From positions 1-40,035 of the forward strand of contig JAEELE010000070.1 of NCBI GenBank assembly GCA_016288755.1: a DNA stretch of 40,035 nucleotides. The letters are read 5' to 3'. The stretch is from Oscillospiraceae bacterium (lineage in GTDB: Bacteria; Bacillota; Clostridia; Oscillospirales; Ruminococcaceae). A program made the position numbers and the translations under genes. This document shows positions 1 through 7,980 of the stretch, in pieces. The notes under the pieces are model-generated. The model did no database searches. It was not told the origin of the DNA and worked only from the letters and a program-made list of their open reading frames with translations. How positions within the stretch are numbered: position 1 is the stretch's first letter; every line of letters starts with the position of its first letter.

Positions 1-71
1 GCAGCGCCCTGCTGACCGTAGCTCGATGCGAGTGTGCGGACCTCATCCGGGGAAATTCTGATTTTTGCCAT
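1..71 (-). CDS. WXG100-family T7SS substrate, second tandem copy (partial, runs off left edge)
   Basis: Only the first 23 codons are present; the rest lies beyond the left edge. The translation (MAKIRISPDEV...) is identical over that length to the complete WXG100 protein at 168-455, and the upstream DNA with its ribosome binding site is also duplicated. WXG100 proteins are about 100-residue helical hairpins exported as dimers by EssC-type machines. This would be the seventh gene of the T7SS operon. Whether the missing part stays identical cannot be seen. Confidence 0.85.
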   Translation of the reverse strand, partial: MAKIRISPDEVRTLASSYGQQGA

Positions 72-106
72 GATAATATCCTCCTATCAGATCGTTGTGG
101 ATTGAA

Positions 107-155
107 CCTGCGGATGCAGGAATTCAAACTGTTTCATTGCAGGCGGCTTGCCTGC
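107..155 (-). promoter_or_regulatory. Leader hairpin pair between the two WXG100 copies
   Basis: Two short inverted repeats: CCTGC/GCAGG (107-111 with 116-120) and GCAGGC/GCCTGC (139-144 with 150-155). They sit in the untranslated gap between the two WXG100 genes and are repeated upstream of the first copy. There is no T-run after either stem, so RNA-stability or processing elements are more likely than strong terminators (inference). Confidence 0.45.
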
Positions 156-167
156 GCGGCAAGGGGA

Positions 168-455
168 TCACTGGAACGAATCTGCGATCGAATCGTCGGT
201 CTGCTCCTGCAGATTGGCGCTCTTGGTCAGTGCCTTGTTGATGTCCTCGATCAGCTCTCTCATCTTGACGAAGCTGGGTCTGAGCTCGTCATACTTGCCG
301 GCGAATGCGTCTGCGGCATTGCCCTCCCAGACGCCCATGAGCTGCTCCTTGAGCCCGTCCATCGTGCCGATGACCTGCTCGACGGCAGCGCCCTGCTGAC
401 CGTAGCTCGATGCGAGTGTGCGGACCTCATCCGGGGAAATTCTGATTTTGGCCAT
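168..455 (-). CDS. WXG100-family T7SS substrate (EsxA-like)
   Basis: A 95-residue protein with the central WXG motif as W43-E44-G45 in a GVWEGNAADAF turn, flanked by two predicted amphipathic helices, the standard EsxA/WXG100 layout and length. It has no signal peptide, as expected for a type VII substrate that EssC recognises and exports as a helical-hairpin dimer. A GGAGGAT ribosome binding site precedes the ATG. It lies 110 bp downstream of the degenerate WXG100 gene in the same orientation as essC, and is followed by a near-identical copy. In known systems such proteins are secreted partners, chaperones of larger effectors, or part of the machine; which applies here is not visible. Confidence 0.9.
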   Translation of the reverse strand: MAKIRISPDEVRTLASSYGQQGAAVEQVIGTMDGLKEQLMGVWEGNAADAFAGKYDELRPSFVKMRELIEDINKALTKSANLQEQTDDSIADSFQ

Positions 456-488
456 GATAATATCCTCCTAAAGATCGTTGATGATTGA

Positions 489-537
489 TCCTGCGATGCA
501 GGAATTCAAACTGTTTCAATGCAGGCGGCTTGCCTGC
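489..537 (-). promoter_or_regulatory. Leader hairpin pair upstream of first WXG100 copy
   Basis: TCCTGC/GCAGGA (489-494 with 498-503) and GCAGGC/GCCTGC (521-526 with 532-537). Same arrangement as at 107-155. No convincing sigma-A promoter is visible in this gap, so the WXG100 genes are probably expressed by read-through from essC, with these hairpins perhaps trimming or stabilising the mRNA (inference). Confidence 0.4.
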
Positions 538-565
538 GCGGCGCCGGAAATCAGGGCGGGGACGG

Positions 566-859
566 CTACATAAATTCCTCCCAGATCGGTCTGGGCGGGG
601 ACGGCGCATATACTTCTGCCATTTTCCTCAACTCCCGGCACAGTGCCTCGGCGAACGCTTCCATGTGGACCCAGTCGGTACGGAGCGCGTCATATCTGCT
701 CCGGAATTCCTGACCGGTCTGATCCTCCCAGACGCCCGGGAGCTGTCCTGCAAGCCCGTCCAGCGTTTCGGCGGTGCTGCTCATATCTGCACACAGCCGG
801 CTGCAGACGTCCGAGAGCTCGCGCATTATCCTGTAAAGAATCATGTACCGATCTGTCAC
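566..859 (-). CDS. WXG100-like protein with degenerate motif (WED)
   Basis: A 97-residue helical protein in which the expected WXG turn reads W44-E45-D46 (GVWEDQTGQEF), so the glycine is replaced by aspartate. The length, the position after essC and the F/Y pattern after the turn match the WXG100 superfamily. The start is GTG at 857-859, overlapping the essC stop as GTGA, behind a strong AGGAGG site, so translation is probably coupled to EssC. It may be the heterodimer partner (EsxB-like) of the downstream WXG100 proteins; this is inference. Confidence 0.8.
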   Translation of the reverse strand: MTDRYMILYRIMRELSDVCSRLCADMSSTAETLDGLAGQLPGVWEDQTGQEFRSRYDALRTDWVHMEAFAEALCRELRKMAEVYAPSPPRPIWEEFM

Positions 860-3800
860 GTTGTCCTCCTGTTCTCGTTCTGCGGCGCCAGAACGGTCTT
901 AAGCTTGATGACCTCATTGTTGATCATGTAATAGGCATCGCCGCGCCCGAGCGGCTTTTTGAACTGACGGATTGCCGGGAGCGGCATATCGGTCACCTTG
1001 ATGTTGGGGATGTCGTCGAACAGCACGAAATGCTTCCTGTCTCTCAGGAGCCGCATCGTTTCCGGGCTGGAGTAGGGAATCTGCGCATTTTCGAGATCGG
1101 AGAAGATCACGCAGAATTTCATGCCCCGGAAGCGTCCGATCATCTCCTGAAACAGCTTCAGGATCTCGGGGTCGCCCGAGATCGCGCTGTGCACATCGTT
1201 ATTCTGGACGATGAGCAGCAGCAGCGGTTCGCTGTCCGGGTCTCCGGTGCTATTCGTCAGGCTGTCAAAGCGCGCCTGCAGGATGCCGTGCCATTTGCGG
1301 ATCAGCTCCTTGATGTCATCCGGCATGAACATGTAGGTGCGGACGATATCCAGCTCCTTCAGATCGGCGAATTTGCGCGACACATCGTCGGCGACCGCGA
1401 CCTCGACCGGTGCGGAGCCGTCTTCCAGCGCTTGGCAGATCAGCCGGATCAGATTGCCCTTTCCGCCGCCGGGCTTTCCCGAGAGCGCCAGCACCGGCAG
1501 TGTGCTGATATCCAGCGTGACGCAGCTCACATCGCGGTAATTCAGACCGACCGTGACGTGATAGGGCTGTTCCGGCAGACCGTAGCTGCGCTCGATGTAT
1601 TCGGTATTGAGCACATCCGGGATCACCGGGATGACCTTGGCTTTTTCACGCGGGTATTTGCCGTTGATGCTTTCGATGAAGGTTTTGATCTTTGCGACGC
1701 GCTGATATTCCTTTTCGCCCTCAAACGCCAGATAGGTCTGGCATTCGTAATAATCCTTCTCGATCTCAATGATCGCTCTGCCCGGCACTGCGGCGGGTCT
1801 GACCCGGCAGGAGCCGAACAGGCTGGAATACTCCCCGGCGTCGTTGCAGTACAGCGCGATCTTGTTCGCAAAGCTCGAGAGGTATTTGTAGCCGATGCCG
1901 TGGAGCTGCGCATTTGCCGCGATGACGCTGATGCCGACCGCGGAGCCCTCTCTGCACAGATAGAGCAGCGGATCGTTGTCGACATTGAGATACAGCTCCT
2001 TCAGTGCCGTGAGATTGTCGACCATGACGATGATCTGCGGCAGATCGCTGTGACCGGCTTCCTTATAGGAGCTGAACGAGCTGACACCGGCTGCGACCAG
2101 CTTCTCCTTCCGCGTGCTGATCTCCTCATTCAGCAGCTTGAACAGATTGTTGAATTTCTCATCCTCGGATGCGCGGACCACGCCGCCGACATGGCGGAGC
2201 GGCTCGAAATTCGTCAGCACCATCGAGCCGAAATCCAGAATGTAGAGATTCAGCTCGGCGGGCGAATATTTCGATGCCAGATTCCGGATGATCCACTGCA
2301 GCAGATTGGTCTTGCCGAACTGCGAGGAGCCGATGATCATGGTGTTCTGCGCACCGAGCTCGTAGGAAACGATTCCCTGATACTGATTGTCGGGATCGTC
2401 ATACATGCCGATCTCACAGCGCATGCCCGATTCGCTCTGCTCCGCGAAGGCATCGACAAAGATTGTTTCAGGGAGCGACGGCAGACAGATGTCCGGCAGC
2501 TTGGGGATGCCCGCTTTCTCGCAGTGCTCCTTGATATAGCTGACGATCGCATTGAGCTGGGTGCTGTCAGAGCCCTCCTGCTTCGGGTTGCGCTGCTCGT
2601 AGACCGTCTCACGCTGCCCGGAGAGGCTGAGCCGGGAGACGCAGAATTCCCTGACGCGGGAGGCTTCGTCCGCCTTTTCCGGACCGCCGCTGTATGCGGA
2701 CTGGAACAGCTCGAAGATCTCATTGTTGCCGACCTGCAGATATGCTCTGCCGGGCTCCTTGATCTCAGCCGCCAGCGGAGATTTCAGCACCTCGTTGCTG
2801 TCATTCTGCGACTGCACCTTCAGGCAGAGCCTGAATCTCGAGTTGCTCCAGATCTGCTCGTTGACCTGACCGGCGGGCTTCTGCGTCGCAAGGATCAGAT
2901 GCACGCCGAGGCTGCGCCCGATACGCGCTGCACTGATCAGCTCACCCATGAATTCAGGCTGCTCCGCTTTGAGCTCCGCAAATTCATCCACAATGACGAT
3001 CAGGTGCGGAAGCGGCTCGCGGACCTCCTTGCGATGATACTTCTGGATGTATTTGTCAATGTGATTGACCTCGCTTTCGGCGAAGAGCCTCTGGCGCTTG
3101 CGCAGCTCCGCCTTGATGGATTTCAGGGAGCGCTCGATCTCGCGCCCGTCGATATTGGTGATCGAGCCGACCAGATGCGGGAGCGCAAGGAACTGGTTGA
3201 CCATGCCGCCGCCCTTGAAATCAATGATGAGGAAGCTGACCTCATAGGGATGGAAGCGCGCTGCCATCGAGAGAATGTAGGTTTGCAGAAGCTCCGATTT
3301 TCCGGAGCCGGTCGTGCCGGCGACCAGACCGTGCGGACCGTGGAATTTATCGTGCAGATCGAGAAAAACGGTCTCATTCCCCTTCCGCACGCCGATGGGC
3401 GCGGACATGGAGCGGGAGACGTCCGAGTTGCGCCACAGCGCATCCAGATCGAGGTCCTTTGCGGCGACGATGCCGAGCAGCTGGAACAGCGAGATATTTC
3501 TCGTCAGCGTGCTCTCCAGACTGATCTCATCGCTGTAGACCGGCGCCAGACGCATCGAGGCATACTGCACATAGCTCTCGCTGAGCTGATGATATGTGAA
3601 GCGCTGTGCGTCGTTTTCGTTTTCGCTGGAGACCAGCGTTCCGGTGTTGGAATCGCTGTCGAGGAAGATGATGCGGTCGCAGTGCTGCGGGATCATCCGC
3701 TTTTCGTTCTCCAGAAAGACGAAGGTGACGCCGAGGTCCTTCGCCGTGCCGATGAAGCGCGAGATCGGGTGACTGGTGATGCCGTAATCCGCGCAGACAA

Positions 3801-5379
3801 AGACCGCGATATGCGGTGCGGTCCGCTTGCTGGTCTCGCGCGCGGAAAGCTCCTTGTAGAGATACTCGAAGATGACGTTCTTGCTGCGCTCGTCGCAGAC
3901 GATGCTGCGGATGCCGAGCTCGTCGTTGCCGACATGCGGCAGCATGCGGAGCCAGCGGTATTTCGGGTCATCGCTGAGCGTGAAGCACAGCCGCAGATCG
4001 GTGTGATACTGTCTGACGCACAGGTCGCAGATCATCACCTTGAGCATCTCATAGAGGGCGCTGTCACTGCCGACGATCCCGACCGCGCTGCACTCCTTCA
4101 TCCTGCAGATGACCGGAATCTGCGCGATCATCCGGTAGGTCTCCGCGACCTCCTTCGGGAGCGGCAGCAGCTCATCGTCGATCTCCAGCCGCTCCTGCTC
4201 CTTGTATTCAATGACCCGCCGTGCAGGCACATCCCCGAGCCCCAGTCTGACATCCAGAAAATCGGCGTCGTCTGCCTGCCGGTCGAACAGCTCCGCCGAG
4301 AATTCGGTCAGCATCGCCCGTTCGCGCTCCGGCGACGGATAGACCTTCTGCAGCGCGGACCGCTCCTGCTCGCGGAGCGCTTCGATCTCCTGCTTTTTCT
4401 GTTCGATATATTTGGTGTATTTCTCCTTCCGGTCGGCAACGCTCTGGCGGTATTCCTTCTTCCCGTTGAAATAGTTGAAGATCGAGGTGCCGATGCCGAT
4501 CGCCATCGAGCAAGCGCTGAATATGACGTACATGCCGCCGCCGCCCATCACGCCGCGCAGGAGAATGATCATCGCCAGCATGGCGAGCGACGGGATCAGC
4601 GAGGTGAGCAGCTTGTTTTTCGGCTCCGCCGGCTTCTGCGGCGGGTCCAGAATGCTGATCGGCTCCTCTGAGACCTCCGTTTTGATGCGGGTGTTCCTGT
4701 GAAATTTCGGATAGTCCCGGTCGCGCGGCAGCCGGACGGTCGGGAACGCGGTGCACTGCAGGGGCTTTTCCGAATCGGTATACAGCTTCCCGTCCTGATA
4801 GCAGAAGCTGAAATCGGCGATCGAGAAAAAGTCGTGATCCTCGAGCATGACGGTGCCCTGCACGTTTTTGCCGTTGTGCATCACACCGTATACGGAATCG
4901 CGGCTCTCCAGCGCGGTGCTGCCGTCCGCGCGGCGCAGAATCACGCAGTCATCGTTGATATACTGGCTGCTGATGAAGATCTGGCTGTTTGCCTTTCCGG
5001 AGACCGTGACCTCCGCCGCCTTGGAAATGTCAATCTCCAGATCATACGCATGCTTTTCGTAGTCAAAATCGATCGTAAACCGGCATGAGAACATTTCGGC
5101 GGTGTTTTTCTCGTAGCGGACGCAGAACAGGTCGCCGTGCTGCAGCGAGGCGGTCAGCTTCTTGTTGTTATCGAAGCTGAAACAGATGCTCTCGGATGCG
5201 GTGATGATCCATTCTCCCTCCCGCTGCTCCAGAATGATCTCATAGTCCGCAAAGTCGCGGTTCATGCGGACATCGCAGCCCATACGGGTGCCGATCCGCA
5301 CGGATTTCGCGTCGGGCGGCAGCTCGATCTCGCGGTACAGCGTCCGGCTGAACATCGTGAATTTATACCTTTTCTCCAC
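856..5379 (-). CDS. essC: EssC-type T7SS FtsK/SpoIIIE ATPase
   Basis: About 1507 residues, the membrane-bound motor of Firmicutes type VII secretion. Order: two N-terminal FHA-like beta domains (about 5-190), two transmembrane helices (about 257-305), a linker, then three FtsK-like ATPase domains. Walker A motifs are GTTGSGKS (688-695), GSSQFGKT (1017-1024) and GKPGGGKG (1301-1308). The first domain has a proper Walker B (VIVDEF). The second has VMVDN and the third lacks both a Ser/Thr after the Walker lysine and a clear acidic pair, so only the first looks fully catalytic. The frame opens at an ATG at 5419-5421, but GTG at 5377-5379 sits 5 nt after GGGGAGG, overlaps the yukD-like stop by 17 nt and is the better start. 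The stop overlaps the next gene by 4 nt. Confidence 0.95.
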   Translation of the reverse strand: MEKRYKFTMFSRTLYREIELPPDAKSVRIGTRMGCDVRMNRDFADYEIILEQREGEWIITASESICFSFDNNKKLTASLQHGDLFCVRYEKNTAEMFSCRFTIDFDYEKHAYDLEIDISKAAEVTVSGKANSQIFISSQYINDDCVILRRADGSTALESRDSVYGVMHNGKNVQGTVMLEDHDFFSIADFSFCYQDGKLYTDSEKPLQCTAFPTVRLPRDRDYPKFHRNTRIKTEVSEEPISILDPPQKPAEPKNKLLTSLIPSLAMLAMIILLRGVMGGGGMYVIFSACSMAIGIGTSIFNYFNGKKEYRQSVADRKEKYTKYIEQKKQEIEALREQERSALQKVYPSPERERAMLTEFSAELFDRQADDADFLDVRLGLGDVPARRVIEYKEQERLEIDDELLPLPKEVAETYRMIAQIPVICRMKECSAVGIVGSDSALYEMLKVMICDLCVRQYHTDLRLCFTLSDDPKYRWLRMLPHVGNDELGIRSIVCDERSKNVIFEYLYKELSARETSKRTAPHIAVFVCADYGITSHPISRFIGTAKDLGVTFVFLENEKRMIPQHCDRIIFLDSDSNTGTLVSSENENDAQRFTYHQLSESYVQYASMRLAPVYSDEISLESTLTRNISLFQLLGIVAAKDLDLDALWRNSDVSRSMSAPIGVRKGNETVFLDLHDKFHGPHGLVAGTTGSGKSELLQTYILSMAARFHPYEVSFLIIDFKGGGMVNQFLALPHLVGSITNIDGREIERSLKSIKAELRKRQRLFAESEVNHIDKYIQKYHRKEVREPLPHLIVIVDEFAELKAEQPEFMGELISAARIGRSLGVHLILATQKPAGQVNEQIWSNSRFRLCLKVQSQNDSNEVLKSPLAAEIKEPGRAYLQVGNNEIFELFQSAYSGGPEKADEASRVREFCVSRLSLSGQRETVYEQRNPKQEGSDSTQLNAIVSYIKEHCEKAGIPKLPDICLPSLPETIFVDAFAEQSESGMRCEIGMYDDPDNQYQGIVSYELGAQNTMIIGSSQFGKTNLLQWIIRNLASKYSPAELNLYILDFGSMVLTNFEPLRHVGGVVRASEDEKFNNLFKLLNEEISTRKEKLVAAGVSSFSSYKEAGHSDLPQIIVMVDNLTALKELYLNVDNDPLLYLCREGSAVGISVIAANAQLHGIGYKYLSSFANKIALYCNDAGEYSSLFGSCRVRPAAVPGRAIIEIEKDYYECQTYLAFEGEKEYQRVAKIKTFIESINGKYPREKAKVIPVIPDVLNTEYIERSYGLPEQPYHVTVGLNYRDVSCVTLDISTLPVLALSGKPGGGKGNLIRLICQALEDGSAPVEVAVADDVSRKFADLKELDIVRTYMFMPDDIKELIRKWHGILQARFDSLTNSTGDPDSEPLLLLIVQNNDVHSAISGDPEILKLFQEMIGRFRGMKFCVIFSDLENAQIPYSSPETMRLLRDRKHFVLFDDIPNIKVTDMPLPAIRQFKKPLGRGDAYYMINNEVIKLKTVLAPQNENRRTT

Positions 5380-5665
5380 TGCTGCCTCCCCGTTTCGTGA
5401 CATGGATGACCGTTCCGTCATACAGTCCGAATTCTGCGACCGTTTTGCCGCCCTTGACCAGTGTCACTGGATTTTCCGTCCGCAGATAGGCGTCCGGCGC
5501 ATTGTCTGCGTCCATGCCGAGCTGAAAGCCGTGGTTCAGCGCTGTCACAAGGTCATTGGCAGTGATGTGCAGCGGCACCTCGATATCAATGTCTTCTTCC
5601 CGGCTCTCTGCGTCGTTTTCATCCTTATAATGGATGCGCAGGATCATAACGGCAGTATTTTTCAT
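5363..5665 (-). CDS. YukD/EsaB-like ubiquitin-fold protein
   Basis: A 100-residue acidic protein starting MKNTAVMILRIHY, with a beta-grasp pattern and the segment DLVTALNHGFQLGMD followed by a G-L-Y-D-G-T turn near the C terminus, typical of the small ubiquitin-like YukD/EsaB proteins of T7SS loci. In known systems this protein is cytosolic and needed for, or regulates, secretion. It lies between the ParA-like ATPase (12-nt gap) and essC, whose start is inside its last codons. Assignment rests on fold pattern, size and position more than on strong identity. Confidence 0.8.
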   Translation of the reverse strand: MKNTAVMILRIHYKDENDAESREEDIDIEVPLHITANDLVTALNHGFQLGMDADNAPDAYLRTENPVTLVKGGKTVAEFGLYDGTVIHVTKRGGSSGEKV

Positions 5666-5677
5666 GTGTCCCCTTTC

Positions 5678-6727
5678 TCAAAGCAGGTCGAGCGCGATTC
5701 TCTGAATCTCCCCGACAGCGGTCAGCCGTTCGACCGTCGGCACCGGTCCCATGTCGGTCTGCCCGATATAGCTGCTGATCATATATCTGCCGGAGCTGTC
5801 CAGCAGCGCATTGGGCCTGTCGCTCTGAAAGCGGTTGCAGACAAACATGAACTTGCTGTCATCCGTCAGGTCGGCGCAGTTCAGCAGGACATCAGTCTTC
5901 ATCGCGGAATACGCATCCTGCATCGTGATCAGCACGACCCTGTTCGCAGCGGAGAGCAGCGCATTCTTTTCCGTATCAAAGATGCTGTCCGTATCAACCA
6001 CGATATCGTCATACTGTCTGGTCGCCTTGATATTGCGGATCAGGTCCAGATAGAACGAATAGGACAGATTCATCGCACTGAGCGAGCCGCGGAACGGCGG
6101 CAGATAGTCAAACATCTCGTGCCGGCAGTAGGGACGGATCAGCTGAAACATATTGTCGCCCTGCAGCCTCGCCTTCGTAATGACCTCGGTCGGAACGGCA
6201 CTGCCGTCACGGAAGAAGAAATGCGCGTCCTGCACATACTCCGCGTCGATGAACAGCACCTTCCGGAAGTTCTGCGTCAGGCACCCGCACAGTCCCATCG
6301 CAACGGAGGTTTTGCCGGCGCCGCCGATCGCGGAATGCACGACGATGACCTGTGTCTCCTTCGCAGCCGCCTCGCCGGATTCAGCATCGCCGGTCAGGGA
6401 AAACATGACCTGACTGTAGATGTATCGCAGGCTGGTGTATTTATAGATGTTCTGAACGGTGCCGTCCGGCTCATCCGGCGCGTCGTCTGCTTCCGTCAGA
6501 ACGAAAATGCGTTTGAAGCTGTGCTTTTTCAGCTCCGGGCTGTAGAGCTCGCGCGAGACGATCAGGATCTCGGCATTCACCGGCTGCGCAAAAAAGCTGC
6601 GGAAATACTCCGGCTCCGTAATGACCTCAAGCTCGGTATCGGACGGAAGCTCCTCCAGAAACCTGAGCTCCAGCGGGATCACATATTCCGGATCTGTCTC
6701 TGCAATGATGATCTTATGCTTTGCCAT
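5678..6727 (-). CDS. ParA/MinD/CpaE-like P-loop ATPase of the T7SS operon
   Basis: 349 residues. The N-terminal 110 residues resemble a receiver-like alpha/beta domain as in CpaE. From about residue 125 a MinD/ParA-type ATPase begins with VVHSAIGGAGKTS (P-loop 134-140) and then FIDAEYVQDAHFFF. The signature lysine of the deviant Walker motif (KGGxGKT) is isoleucine here, while the second GKT lysine is kept. Such ATPases position large complexes at membranes or poles in other systems (Cpa/Tad pili). A role in placing the secretion machine is inference from context. It lies 14 nt downstream of the FHA gene and 12 nt upstream of the yukD-like gene. Confidence 0.8.
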   Translation of the reverse strand: MAKHKIIIAETDPEYVIPLELRFLEELPSDTELEVITEPEYFRSFFAQPVNAEILIVSRELYSPELKKHSFKRIFVLTEADDAPDEPDGTVQNIYKYTSLRYIYSQVMFSLTGDAESGEAAAKETQVIVVHSAIGGAGKTSVAMGLCGCLTQNFRKVLFIDAEYVQDAHFFFRDGSAVPTEVITKARLQGDNMFQLIRPYCRHEMFDYLPPFRGSLSAMNLSYSFYLDLIRNIKATRQYDDIVVDTDSIFDTEKNALLSAANRVVLITMQDAYSAMKTDVLLNCADLTDDSKFMFVCNRFQSDRPNALLDSSGRYMISSYIGQTDMGPVPTVERLTAVGEIQRIALDLL

Positions 6728-6741
6728 ATATCCGGCTCCTC

Positions 6742-7665
6742 TCAGAATTCCGCACGGAATTCAACATCTGCCAGCTTGATATAGCTGCCGTTCTGCAGTG
6801 CGACCTCCTCGAACGCCGCGAGCCGGTCGCCGTAGCTGTCGGCTTCGGTCTGCCTGACAAATGTTCCGTATTTGCTGTTCAGGTCCATGATCAGATAGCT
6901 GCCGCCGCGGAAGATGATCTTGCAGTGCTCGCGGCTGACTGCTTTGGAGCAGTTCACGATGCCGTCGTTGTTATCCTTTCTGCCGAGCCGGAACACCGGC
7001 TGCGTGATCCGGAAGCTGATCTGAAAGCCGGTCCCGACGAGATGCAGCGGAGGCTGTGCCGGCGCGCTCCCGGGCTCTGCGGGCTGGGCGGTGTTTCCTC
7101 TGCCCGAAAGCCTTCCGCAGAGCTCCTGCAGGGTCACTGTGCCGTTCAGCAGCGCGCCCGCCCATTCCGACACCTGCGGACTGCCCGCCAGCTGCGGACA
7201 GGACTGGATGAACTGAAACAGCATCGAGCGCAGCCCGCTCAGGAATTCCGCGGGCCTTTGCTGGATGCTCATGCTGTTGAGCGGCAGGCAGATGATGCGG
7301 ACCGTCAGTGTCTGCGGTTCAATATAGATACGGTCCGGGGCAATGTCGATATCGGTGCAGCTGAGAAAGCCGTTGTTCATGACCTCGAGCACCGCGCCGA
7401 GCAGGTTTGCCGCAACGGTCATGAAGTGATCGGGCGTGAGCCTGCCTGCGGTCTCCTCCAGTGTCTCATAGGGCGCCGTGAAGTACACGATCTTGATCTT
7501 GCCGTTATACATGAGACGTGCGCATTTCACAAAGCAGTTTTTCTCGTTTGACTGCAGGACGCGGTAGCCTGTCAATGAAAAGCTCTGCTGCTGATTCAGA
7601 ATATAGGCGCGGTTCTGCGCGCAATCCATTTCTGTAAAGAGACCCTGCTCTGAAAGCCCCTGCAT
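6742..7665 (-). CDS. DUF6382-like N-domain protein with C-terminal FHA domain
   Basis: 307 residues, first gene of the T7SS operon. The N-terminal 190 residues resemble the DUF6382 type often found before FHA domains in Firmicutes; I infer a possible pseudokinase-like fold as in EssB/YukC, but this is not proven. A Pro/Ala/Gly-rich linker (about 190-210) leads to an FHA domain with FRLGRK, SREHC and NSKYGTF, the canonical phosphothreonine-binding residues. No transmembrane helix is evident. The start is supported by GGAGGTGG 6 nt before the ATG. It may read phosphorylation to control assembly of EssC, which also has FHA domains. Confidence 0.8.
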   Translation of the reverse strand: MQGLSEQGLFTEMDCAQNRAYILNQQQSFSLTGYRVLQSNEKNCFVKCARLMYNGKIKIVYFTAPYETLEETAGRLTPDHFMTVAANLLGAVLEVMNNGFLSCTDIDIAPDRIYIEPQTLTVRIICLPLNSMSIQQRPAEFLSGLRSMLFQFIQSCPQLAGSPQVSEWAGALLNGTVTLQELCGRLSGRGNTAQPAEPGSAPAQPPLHLVGTGFQISFRITQPVFRLGRKDNNDGIVNCSKAVSREHCKIIFRGGSYLIMDLNSKYGTFVRQTEADSYGDRLAAFEEVALQNGSYIKLADVEFRAEF

Positions 7666-7767
7666 CTGTTTCCACCTCCGGCGTGATTCTTTCAGCTTTT
7701 TGCGCTCACAGCTCCGTTCCCCTGAGGACAGACGAACAAGGGCACTGATCCTTTGCCGAATGGTTTT

Positions 7768-7796
7768 ATTATACTATAAAAGCCAAATATTGTCAA
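7768..7796 (-). promoter_or_regulatory. Sigma-A promoter of the T7SS operon
   Basis: On the minus strand TTGACA (7791-7796), a 17-nt spacer and TATAAT (7768-7773), a perfect consensus. Transcription would start near 7761, leaving about 95 nt of leader before the FHA gene. The rest of the 315-nt gap 7666-7980 is AT-rich and holds the palindrome at 7830-7849 and the hairpin at 7929-7959; no gene is seen. Confidence 0.9.
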
Positions 7797-7829
7797 GCGT
7801 TTTTGGTGAAGAGTATCCTATATATATCA

Positions 7830-7849
7830 AACATTTTGTACAAATTGTT
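7830..7849. promoter_or_regulatory. 20-bp near-perfect palindrome upstream of T7SS promoter (putative operator)
   Basis: A dyad with core TTTGTACAAA (7835-7844) and outer arms AACA/TGTT; only one of the ten base pairs is mismatched. Its centre is about 79 nt upstream of the predicted start point, a usual distance for an activator site. The regulator is unknown. Confidence 0.6.
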
Positions 7850-7928
7850 CCAAATCCGTGCATGCACGGCAGGAGGGTCCTGTTCCGCAGAGCTCATACG
7901 GCGCGGTCGCGGAGAGCGGTACAGCCAA

Positions 7929-7959
7929 AGCGGGAGCCCCCGAAGCAGGAGCTCCCGCT
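7929..7959 (-). terminator. GC-rich hairpin downstream of the metallo-hydrolase gene
   Basis: AGCGGGAGC (7929-7937) pairs with GCTCCCGCT (7951-7959), 9 bp with a 13-nt loop, about 20 nt after the stop of the gene at 7981-8610. No T-run follows on either strand, so it is at best a weak or Rho-assisted terminator or an mRNA 3' end structure. A separate short palindrome, TCCGTACGGA, is adjacent at 7961-7970. Confidence 0.45.
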
Positions 7960-7980
7960 GTCCGTACGGACACGCTGCAT

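Larger units (their letters stand above)
1..545. repeat. Tandem duplication, 384-bp period, covering WXG100 gene start and leader
   Basis: Bases 1-160 match 385-545 closely, with a constant offset of about 384 bp. The shared stretch holds the 5' end of the WXG100 gene, its GGAGGAT-type ribosome binding site and a GC-rich leader with two small hairpins. The unit is therefore gene plus leader, as expected from a recent tandem duplication by unequal recombination. The leaders differ by a few substitutions and short indels. Confidence 0.85.

Noticed and set aside
643-4671. Very long open frame (1342 codons) on the plus strand opposite essC
   Set aside because: Antisense shadow caused by GC-rich third positions; Arg/Asp/Leu-rich low-information sequence with no domain, while the minus strand has a complete EssC.
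5380-5421. Upstream ATG of essC (14 extra codons)
   Set aside because: It lies within the yukD-like gene without a ribosome site, whereas GTG at 5377-5379 has GGGGAGG at ideal spacing. Not fully excluded.
7666-7980. Small RNA or coding gene in the gap upstream of the T7SS operon
   Set aside because: Only the promoter, palindrome and a T-less hairpin are visible; the open frames here have no start signals or domain.
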